From BRH-c54 sp036567945 (lineage in GTDB: Bacteria; Bacteroidota; Bacteroidia; Flavobacteriales_E; Vicingaceae), in the NCBI GenBank assembly GCA_036567945.1, contig DATCTM010000071.1:1-13159 (forward strand): a DNA stretch of 13,159 nucleotides, given 5' to 3'. Under the pieces are notes generated by a model, which did no database searches, had not been told where the DNA came from, and was given only the letters and a program-made list of their open reading frames with translations. The first letter of the stretch is position 1. Each line of letters begins with the position of its first letter. Made by a program: the position numbers and the translations under genes. Shown piece by piece: positions 7,371 through 13,159 of this stretch.

Positions 7371-8345
7371 TTACTTTTTAGTTGCAACAGTTATCACTTC
7401 AGAAAACAACTCTTTTAGAGGAATCCCTTCATAAGCAGCCATTTGTGGAATTAAGCTTTGTGCGGATAAACCGGGAACAGTATTCACTTCAATTACATGA
7501 GGCTCCTGACCTACCAAGATGTAATCCACTCTACACATGCCTTTTAATCCTAAAATTTGATATACTTTATGTGTTATTTGTTTTATTTTAGTAGTCATTT
7601 CAGCATTTATAACTGCCGGAGTAATTTCTTGTGATTCACCTAAATACTTTGCTTCAAAATCAAAAAATTCATTTTGAGTTATTATTTCAGTTATGGGTAG
7701 CACTTTAATTCCATTTTCAGAAAGATAAACTCCATTAGTAAACTCTCTGCCTTCCATAAAGGCTTCAACTAACACTTCTGTGCCATGTTCTTGAGCTTTT
7801 TGAATGGCAGGCAATAACTCATCAAGTACTTTAACTTTAGATACACCAAAACTACTTCCTCCATCAGCAGGTTTTACAAAACAAGGCAATCCAACAATTT
7901 TAATAACGTTTTCCGGTTCAACTATTTCATTTTTTCTCACTAAAATTGCATTTGCGACCGTTATCCCTAAACTTTTAAGAAATTGGTTGCATACATATTT
8001 ATTAAAGGTAAGCGTAGCAGCTAAATGATTACAAGTAGAATATGGTAGCCCTATCATGTCAAAGTAGGCTTGTAATTTCCCATCTTCACCGGGAGTACCA
8101 TGAATAACGATAAATGCAAAATCGAATTTAATTTTTTGGTCGTTTACCGTAACAGAAAAATCATCTCTGTTTATAGGTGTTTTATTATCATTGACAAAAG
8201 CTACCCAACCTTCTTCATCAATCCTTACTTTAATGGGGATGTATTTTGCTAAATCTATATTTTCAAAAACGGTAGCGGCACTTTTTAGTGAGATTACCTT
8301 TTCGTGGCTGTATCCGCCTTCAATTATTGCAATAGTTGGTTTCAT
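7371..8345 (-). CDS. ddl: D-alanine--D-alanine ligase
   Basis: This 324-residue ATP-grasp enzyme joins two D-alanines with ATP to form the dipeptide at the end of the peptidoglycan stem peptide; it acts in the cytoplasm. The N-terminal domain has GGYSHEKVISLKS, with E15 at the position of the first-subsite Glu of E. coli DdlB, and the HGTPGEDG signature. The ATP-grasp core follows: FVKPADGGSSFGVSKV, EVLVEAFMEGREFTNGVY, the EAKYLGESQEITPA loop (whose Tyr corresponds to the omega-loop Tyr of DdlB) and the metal/phosphate motif CRVDYIL...HVIEVNTVPGLSAQSLIPQMA. The EAKY form fits a D-Ala:D-Ala ligase over D-Ala:D-Lac ligases, but I cannot prove specificity. The length is normal. Its promoter region at 8350-8398 carries a striking inverted repeat. 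The DUF4286 gene follows after 5 nt. Confidence 0.95.
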   Translation of the reverse strand: MKPTIAIIEGGYSHEKVISLKSAATVFENIDLAKYIPIKVRIDEEGWVAFVNDNKTPINRDDFSVTVNDQKIKFDFAFIVIHGTPGEDGKLQAYFDMIGLPYSTCNHLAATLTFNKYVCNQFLKSLGITVANAILVRKNEIVEPENVIKIVGLPCFVKPADGGSSFGVSKVKVLDELLPAIQKAQEHGTEVLVEAFMEGREFTNGVYLSENGIKVLPITEIITQNEFFDFEAKYLGESQEITPAVINAEMTTKIKQITHKVYQILGLKGMCRVDYILVGQEPHVIEVNTVPGLSAQSLIPQMAAYEGIPLKELFSEVITVATKK

Positions 8346-8349
8346 TTAT

Positions 8350-8398
8350 GTTTCATAAAATAAGTATTGACAAAATTAGTCTTATAATTTTATGAAAC
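8350..8398 (-). promoter_or_regulatory. ddl promoter framed by a 12-bp perfect inverted repeat
   Basis: GTTTCATAAAAT (8350-8361) and ATTTTATGAAAC (8387-8398) are exact inverted copies separated by 25 nt. Between them on the minus strand is TAATTTTG (8371-8378), a perfect -7 match, so transcription would start near 8365. One arm then lies in the leader, 5 nt before the ddl ATG, and the other lies in the spacer upstream of the -7 box. The leader arm also overlaps a four-codon frame, ATG AAA CAT AAA TGA, whose stop overlaps the ddl start codon (ATGA). The arrangement suits a dimeric repressor site or a leader structure; neither is shown. Confidence 0.5.
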
Positions 8399-8456
8399 GA
8401 TTAGGATAATCAACTTTTTCAAACAAGGAAATGTTTACAGGAAGTTTTTATAAAAA

Positions 8457-8495
8457 TAGAAAAGCTGCAACATTAATTTTGTTGCAGCTTTTCTA
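8457..8495. terminator. Intrinsic terminator after the giant surface-protein gene
   Basis: A perfect 15-bp stem, TAGAAAAGCTGCAAC (8457-8471) with GTTGCAGCTTTTCTA (8481-8495), closes a 9-nt loop. On the minus strand it is followed by TTTTTAT. It lies about 60 nt beyond the stop of the giant protein gene, after the tandem repeat, and should insulate ddl from read-through. Confidence 0.85.
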
Positions 8496-8499
8496 AAAC

Positions 8500-8561
8500 T
8501 TATTTACTGATTATTTACTGATTATTTACTTTATTTACTTTATTTACTGATTATTTACTGA
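8500..8561 (-). repeat. Tandem 11/9-bp repeat overlapping the stop codon
   Basis: Read on the minus strand, six head-to-tail units occur: TCAGTAAATAA twice, AGTAAATAA twice, then TCAGTAAATAA twice (unit lengths 11-11-9-9-11-11). The first unit contains the last codon CAG and the stop TAA of the giant protein gene, so the array is a multiplication of the gene's own end. It gives a series of extra stop codons before the terminator hairpin at 8457-8495. Confidence 0.9.
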
Positions 8562-11500
8562 ACAATAATCTTTTTAGTAATCACTTCGTTGTTGGTAATG
8601 ATATTCACAAAGTAAACACCTTTTACATTTCCAATATTAATTTCTTCATTGATTATATTAATATTATCGAAGTTGTTTTTCACAAATACTTCCTGACCTT
8701 GAATATTAGTTATTCTAATTTGTAAATCAGTTGTATTGGTTGTTGTTAAATTAATTGTAAACTGACCTTTACTTGGATTAGGATAAACTATCATGTCTAT
8801 GTTTGGCGAATTCTCTCCAATACCCACACAGTTTGTAAACTCAACTATAATGGTGTCAGTGCCTGTACAACCACTAACGGTATCAGTAACATCGACATAA
8901 ATAGTATAAACACCATTTCCTCCAAGTGTATTTGTATCAATCAAAATAGTTTGTGTTGAGTCTCCGGTTGACCAAGCATAAGTTGAAAACCCATTTCCTG
9001 CATCTAACAGTAATGAATCTGTAGAACAAACAATGGTGTCTAATCCTAAATCTAACACACATGGTGTCACAAACATATAAGGACCAACCCAAGTACTAGA
9101 GTCTTGACTACAATCTGATTGAACATAGAACTCATAAGCTGTAGCAGCTGTTAATCCTGTAATAGCCTCAGGATTATTAGTAGTTGAAGCTATTAACGTT
9201 CCTGTACCTAAAGTAAATCCTGCTGCTCCCCATTCTACATTCCAAACTGTCGCAGAACCATTTTCCGTCCACGCTAAGTCTGCTGTAGTATAAGTTACAT
9301 TATTAGCAGCTAGGTTTGATGGGTCAGCACAAGGACAATCTACAGTTCCTGTAAAAATTGTTGTTCCAGATAAATCAGTTCCAGATGCATGAGTAAACAC
9401 TACATTGTTGCTAGCATCTAAAATTTGGACACCAACTTCTGTATTCCAACTACCACCTGTATTCCAGAATAAATCGAAAGGAATAGTATCACATAACGGA
9501 ACAGCAACATCTACTGGACCTGAACCTGTTGTAAGCTCAATTGTTGCTACAACAACGCCTCCTTGAATAATATCCATCGTATTACCGTTCCATCCATCAC
9601 CAAATGAATCTGTCATTCTGAAAATATAACTACATTGATAAGCTAAATCACATAAAGGAGCTGTAAAAGTATGTGGTCCTGACCAATTACTTGTATCGCC
9701 TATAGCACAAATATCTCTTACATAGAATTGATAAAATCCACCTGGTGTTAATCCAGAAACATTATAAGGGTTATTAGAGGTTATAGCAATATTTCCAGTT
9801 CCTTGAATGAATCCAGTGGTATCCCATTCAATTTCCCAAGAAGTTGCTGTACTATTAACTGTCCAACTTAAATCTACAGAAGTAGCTGAAACAGCACTAT
9901 CAGTTAAGTTAGAAGCAGAAGGACAAGTAGGACAGAATACAGAATCTGTATATAATGTTGACCCTGATAAGTCTGTACCCGGATTATGCGTAAATATAGA
10001 GGTATTATTTGCATCAATAATTTCTATTCCAACTTCTGTTGCAAAACTACCACCTGTATTCCAAAATAAATCAAATGGGAATGTACTACATAATGGGACA
10101 GTTATATCTACAGGACCATTTCCAGTAGTAAATGTTCCTCCAATAGTAGCAACAGTAATCCCATTTTGGATGATATCCATCGTGTTTCCATTCCATCCAT
10201 CACCAAATGAATCTGTCATTCTAAATGTATAATTACATTGTTGTGAAGGGTTACAAATTGGAGTAGTAAAAGTATATGGTCCTGTCCATAAACTAGAGTC
10301 ACCTGGAGTACATACACTTCTTACATAAAAATCATAACTAACCGCAGCTTGTAAACCTAATTGTGTATGTGGATTAGTAGTAGTCATCAATCTAACTCCA
10401 CCACCTAAAGTAAATCCTGAAATTCCCCACTCTATTTGCCAGTTGGTTGCAGAACCTACTTCCGTCCAACCAAAAGCAGCTGAATTCATGGTTAAGTTTG
10501 AAACATTAAGTGCAATTGGTTGTGGACATGTTGGTGCTTCTTTAATTTCTATATCATCCAATGACATATCTCCATAGAAGTTGGTACTTCTAATAGATCT
10601 AAATCTAACTTGTATTGTGTCAGGAAAATTATTAAGAACAATTTTATGTTGTAACCAAGGGTCTGTATCTGCCGTTTGTTGCTCTCCTTTAATGGAATCT
10701 GTTGTAACCCAATTAACGCCATCAAATACATCAATGTATAAGTCTCCCATAGTTTGTCCATACATATGATAGTAAAAAGACAACTCCGGTAGTGTTAAAG
10801 CAGATACATCAATCATAGGAGTATATAACTCAGCCACATCACCGGCAGAACCATTTGAAGCTTCAGTATAGAAATAATTATTACCGCTATAAGCTCCTGA
10901 AGGACCTGTACTTGATGACGGTGTTGAACCGGCTCCATCAATATTCCATCTATAAGAAGATGTAGTATTTGAAGGTGAAGATGACCAACAATTTTCTATC
11001 ATAGAACTAGTTGTAGTTAAATGAGTTTCTACACTATCTATCCAAGGGGCTGTTGATGGTGCACATAAGGTAGTTAAGGTATAAGGTCCTCCCCATAAAC
11101 TCGTATCTCCTACTGCACATATACTTCTTACATAATATCTATATTCACTTTCTGGTGATAATACTGAAATTGTATGTGGATTATTTGTAGTTACTACTAT
11201 GTTTCCAAATCCTTGAGCTACTCCTGCTGTATCCCAATCTATTTGCCATGTAGTAGCACTTCCTGTTTCTAACCAACTTAAGTCTGCCGAAGAACCGGTA
11301 ACATTTATGGCAGTTAAATTTGATGGCTGTGGACAACTAGGAGGAGTAAATTCTATCGCTCCAGGATCTGGCGTTACTGCTCTTGTTACTCCAAATATAT
11401 CAGTTAACACGTTAACTGATGGGTCCGCTATACCATCTACCAAAGGACTACTTGGTGTAAAATCATTTGCTGTTGAATTTACATATAAAGGCTGAGCATC

Positions 11501-13159
11501 TACTGAATTAGCATCTCCTGTTGTAGCTGTTTGCCAATCTACTAATGTATTTTGATTTCCTCCAAAATACCCTGTATTATTTATTGTTGTAGGTGTATAT
11601 AATACATTATTATCACTAACAATTGCAGAGCCTGTTGCATTAAAATATAAACAATACAGTGCTCCACCTCCTGAACGAGTTACAGTAACAATATTGTTTA
11701 CAAACTCTATATTAGATGCTGTTGTAGTTTGGTAAAACCCTCTTGTAGTTCCACCGGTTGAATTTTGGTCATCTAATGAAATAGTGTTGTGATAATAATG
11801 TACTCCATCACTTCCTATGTTGTATAATGCATATATTGTCCCGTTACTATTGATGTTATAAATTAAATTGTTCACTACTCTATTTTCATTACCAACGGTT
11901 GCATCTACACTTGAATAATATACAGGGTAAGCTGCACTTGTAGATACTCCGCCTAAACCTCTAAATGGATCATGTAATCTATTGCCTTCTATCATATTGC
12001 CTTCACCGCTAGTTATAAAATACAGTCCATAAAAAGTACTTACACTTGTTCTATTTGGACGACTAATATCATTAAAACTTATGCTTGAATTAGAGATACT
12101 TCTTAAATAAGTTCCATAAAAGTAAAAGTCTTCTATTCTATTGCTATCAACAACGTTGTTCATTGATTCACTTGTAGATGAGGCTCCGTTTATGGTAACT
12201 CCATAATAACCGCCTATAATATGGTTGTTGGTAATCGTATTGTAGGCTCCTGAAGCTCCTGCTGTTGTCGCACTAGTTAAACTTCCTGACACCACTATTC
12301 CTGCATTGGTAGATGAAGTACTTGTAAGTGCTGAGGTTAAATCAACTACACAGTTATTTATCGTATTAGAATCCGCATTATTAATCAACTGAATCGCAAA
12401 ATTATTAGTAGATGATTGTGTCTGAACAGTCAAACTATCAAAGGTAACATGGTCTGCTCCATCTAATAATATGATTGAACGAGCTGATGTTGATGTAGTA
12501 GAGGTAATTACCTCTCCATTTCCATTAAAAGTAATAGTGTTTACTCCACTTGCTCCAATAATTGGAGGAATTGTTATTTGTTCATTAAATGGTCCTGATC
12601 CTGTTAACACATTAAATACTACAGGCCCGGAAATTCCACAAGTAACCATATCATTTACTGCATCTGTAAAGGTTAAATAATTACCCGCTGTTCCTATAGT
12701 ATAAGCTCCTGATAATTGTGTAGCACATAAAGTAGAGAACATATATGGACCTGACCATAAACTAGTATCACTTGCTGAACAGTAAGCTCTTACATAAAAT
12801 TCATAGTCTGTTAATGGGGTTAATCCTGTTAATGGGTGTGGATTGGTTGTTGTCCCTGTAATTGTAGGTATTCCTGTTGGGGTAAATCCTGCTGTATCCC
12901 ATTCAATATCCCAAATGGTTGCCGTGCCATTTTCTGTCCAACTTAAATCTACTGTTGTTCCTGTAACATTAGTAACTGCTAGGTTAGATGGCTGAGGACA
13001 GGTTGGAGGCATAAATTCTATTGCTCCTGGATCTGGGGTTACGGCTCTGGTTACTCCATAAAAATCAACGGTTACATTTACTGATGCATCTGCTATACCA
13101 TCTACTGCTGCATTAGTTGGCGCAAACTGTCCTGATGCTGGATTAGCAAACATCGGATC
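8555..13159 (-). CDS. Giant modular T9SS surface protein, N-terminus outside the window
   Basis: This is the C-terminal 1534 residues of a secreted multidomain protein. The frame stays open to the window edge, and the Met at 13153 lies inside a repeat, so it is not the start. Numbering from that Met, the order is: end of a beta-helix module (1-50); FnIII (51-142); beta-helix module rich in NxI and GLYF-type rungs (144-605); FnIII (606-696); MAM-like domain (about 700-872, GDMSLDDIEI near its end); FnIII (875-966); DSFGDGWNG module (967-1075); FnIII (1076-1167); second DSFGDGWNG module (1168-1274); FnIII (1275-1364); Ig/PKD-like domain (1365-1442, DAGNGFSTYAWSTGDSTQ); T9SS type A sorting domain (about 1453-1532, VYPNPSKGQF to KKIIVQ). 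No catalytic motif is seen. The make-up suggests a cell-surface adhesin or matrix protein exported by the type IX system. A terminator at 8457-8495 ends its transcript. Confidence 0.93.
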   Translation of the reverse strand, partial: DPMFANPASGQFAPTNAAVDGIADASVNVTVDFYGVTRAVTPDPGAIEFMPPTCPQPSNLAVTNVTGTTVDLSWTENGTATIWDIEWDTAGFTPTGIPTITGTTTNPHPLTGLTPLTDYEFYVRAYCSASDTSLWSGPYMFSTLCATQLSGAYTIGTAGNYLTFTDAVNDMVTCGISGPVVFNVLTGSGPFNEQITIPPIIGASGVNTITFNGNGEVITSTTSTSARSIILLDGADHVTFDSLTVQTQSSTNNFAIQLINNADSNTINNCVVDLTSALTSTSSTNAGIVVSGSLTSATTAGASGAYNTITNNHIIGGYYGVTINGASSTSESMNNVVDSNRIEDFYFYGTYLRSISNSSISFNDISRPNRTSVSTFYGLYFITSGEGNMIEGNRLHDPFRGLGGVSTSAAYPVYYSSVDATVGNENRVVNNLIYNINSNGTIYALYNIGSDGVHYYHNTISLDDQNSTGGTTRGFYQTTTASNIEFVNNIVTVTRSGGGALYCLYFNATGSAIVSDNNVLYTPTTINNTGYFGGNQNTLVDWQTATTGDANSVDAQPLYVNSTANDFTPSSPLVDGIADPSVNVLTDIFGVTRAVTPDPGAIEFTPPSCPQPSNLTAINVTGSSADLSWLETGSATTWQIDWDTAGVAQGFGNIVVTTNNPHTISVLSPESEYRYYVRSICAVGDTSLWGGPYTLTTLCAPSTAPWIDSVETHLTTTSSMIENCWSSSPSNTTSSYRWNIDGAGSTPSSSTGPSGAYSGNNYFYTEASNGSAGDVAELYTPMIDVSALTLPELSFYYHMYGQTMGDLYIDVFDGVNWVTTDSIKGEQQTADTDPWLQHKIVLNNFPDTIQVRFRSIRSTNFYGDMSLDDIEIKEAPTCPQPIALNVSNLTMNSAAFGWTEVGSATNWQIEWGISGFTLGGGVRLMTTTNPHTQLGLQAAVSYDFYVRSVCTPGDSSLWTGPYTFTTPICNPSQQCNYTFRMTDSFGDGWNGNTMDIIQNGITVATIGGTFTTGNGPVDITVPLCSTFPFDLFWNTGGSFATEVGIEIIDANNTSIFTHNPGTDLSGSTLYTDSVFCPTCPSASNLTDSAVSATSVDLSWTVNSTATSWEIEWDTTGFIQGTGNIAITSNNPYNVSGLTPGGFYQFYVRDICAIGDTSNWSGPHTFTAPLCDLAYQCSYIFRMTDSFGDGWNGNTMDIIQGGVVVATIELTTGSGPVDVAVPLCDTIPFDLFWNTGGSWNTEVGVQILDASNNVVFTHASGTDLSGTTIFTGTVDCPCADPSNLAANNVTYTTADLAWTENGSATVWNVEWGAAGFTLGTGTLIASTTNNPEAITGLTAATAYEFYVQSDCSQDSSTWVGPYMFVTPCVLDLGLDTIVCSTDSLLLDAGNGFSTYAWSTGDSTQTILIDTNTLGGNGVYTIYVDVTDTVSGCTGTDTIIVEFTNCVGIGENSPNIDMIVYPNPSKGQFTINLTTTNTTDLQIRITNIQGQEVFVKNNFDNINIINEEINIGNVKGVYFVNIITNNEVITKKIIVQ
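9332..10255 (-). repeat. Two DSFGDGWNG modules
   Basis: The modules are at 9929-10255 and 9332-9652 (about 105 residues each), separated by one FnIII repeat. Both contain FRMTDSFGDGWNGNTMDII (residues 977-995 and 1178-1196), a GPVD...VPLC segment, PFDLFWNTGGS, TEVG and TDLSG. The Asp/Gly-rich loop looks like a calcium-binding type motif, but that is an inference. The protein sequence is conserved while many third codon positions differ. Confidence 0.85.
10532..11065 (-). other. MAM-like domain in the giant protein
   Basis: Residues about 700-872 show ENCW near 720, NNYFYTEAS, AELYTPMIDVSALTLPELSFYYHMYG, MGDLYIDVFDGVNW, PWLQHKIVLNNF, IQVRFRSIRS and GDMSLDDIEI. That is the order of conserved segments in MAM domains (F.YHMYG, W....V.L, V.F......GD.A.DDI). 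MAM-like jelly-roll domains occur in Bacteroidota secreted proteins and may bind glycans or mediate adhesion. Confidence 0.65.
11339..12724 (-). other. Right-handed parallel beta-helix module in the giant protein
   Basis: Residues about 144-605 open with YTIGTAGNYLTFTDAVNDMVTCGISGPVVFNV. They continue with repeated short rungs (HVTFDSLTV, NTINNCVVDL, NTITNNHIIGGYYGVTI, NNVVDSNRIEDFYFYGTYL, NSSISFNDIS, NRVVNNLIYNI), a pattern typical of pectate-lyase-like parallel beta helices. The module ends with VDGIAD...VTRAVTPDPGAIEF. No polysaccharide-lyase catalytic residues could be identified, so a structural or binding role is more likely. Confidence 0.75.

Larger units (their letters stand above)
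9062..13003 (-). repeat. Five fibronectin type III repeats in the giant protein
   Basis: Copies lie at 12728-13003, 11066-11338, 10256-10531, 9653-9928 and 9062-9331. Each is about 90 residues with the same frame: a Cys-Pro opening (CPQPSNL, CPSASNL, CADPSNL), V..DLSW or similar, ATxWxIEW, an NPH/NP turn, a GLTP-like turn, YxFYVRxxC, then GDTSxWSGPYTF and a closing Cys. The paired cysteines at the borders are unusual for eukaryotic FnIII but common in Bacteroidota surface proteins. Copies differ at many codons, so they are not recent duplicates. Confidence 0.85.

Noticed and set aside
9807..10232. 141-codon plus-strand open frame inside the giant gene
   Set aside because: It is antisense to conserved FnIII and DSFGDGWNG modules. 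Its sequence is explained by low stop frequency opposite the repeats, with no domain or start signal of its own.
13151..13153. Met codon at the 5' end of the giant gene as its true start
   Set aside because: The frame continues as Asp-Pro to the window edge, and those two residues plus the Met align inside a repeat matching residues 554-605. No signal peptide follows it.
1..13159. Possible cloning junctions, since the window ends in GATC and begins with ATC
   Set aside because: This could reflect cutting at GATC sites during library construction, but such short matches occur by chance and nothing else supports it.
8555..13159. Recent horizontal transfer of the giant gene
   Set aside because: Base composition and wording of codons look like the neighbouring genes, and no mobile element or tRNA borders it within the window.

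Overview
This is an AT-rich piece of a Bacteroidota genome, most like a Flavobacteriales/Chitinophagales-type lineage. Three things point there. Two proteins end in type IX secretion (T9SS) type A C-terminal sorting domains (VYPNP... ending KKLIVQ and KKIIVQ). Recognisable promoters have the Bacteroidota -7 form TAnnTTTG instead of sigma70 boxes. Start codons follow A-rich leaders without clear Shine-Dalgarno sequences. I see no tRNA, rRNA, CRISPR array, integrase, transposase or phage gene.

Layout. (1) 77-1896, plus strand: a small outer-membrane beta-barrel protein, then a 355-residue T9SS cargo of unknown function. A bidirectional terminator hairpin (1916-1952) separates them from (2) 1970-2740, minus strand: a second, unrelated outer-membrane beta-barrel protein. 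(3) 2850-6285, plus strand: a YfcE/MJ0936-type metallophosphoesterase, then a probable operon of an M3 oligopeptidase and an atypical short-chain dehydrogenase whose Tyr/Lys active-site positions are Ser/Arg. (4) 8345-6360, minus strand: D-Ala-D-Ala ligase followed 5 nt later by a DUF4286 protein, then an Nfu-type Fe-S carrier with its own -7 box. (5) 13159-8555, minus strand: the 3' part of a giant modular T9SS surface protein (at least 1534 residues here, beginning outside the window). It combines five fibronectin-III repeats, a parallel beta-helix module, a MAM-like domain, two DSFGDGWNG modules, an Ig/PKD-like domain and the sorting domain.

The middle is housekeeping: peptidoglycan precursor synthesis, peptide turnover, Fe-S delivery. 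The two ends are envelope and surface functions. The cargo at 829-1896 and the giant protein would both need the T9SS machinery, which is encoded elsewhere. The points most worth a second look are the architecture and internal duplication of the giant protein, the tandem repeat that swallows its stop codon, the 12-bp inverted repeat around the D-Ala-D-Ala ligase promoter, and the non-canonical dehydrogenase active site. I do not see evidence for a wholly new multi-gene system. No intergenic stretch exceeds about 210 bases.
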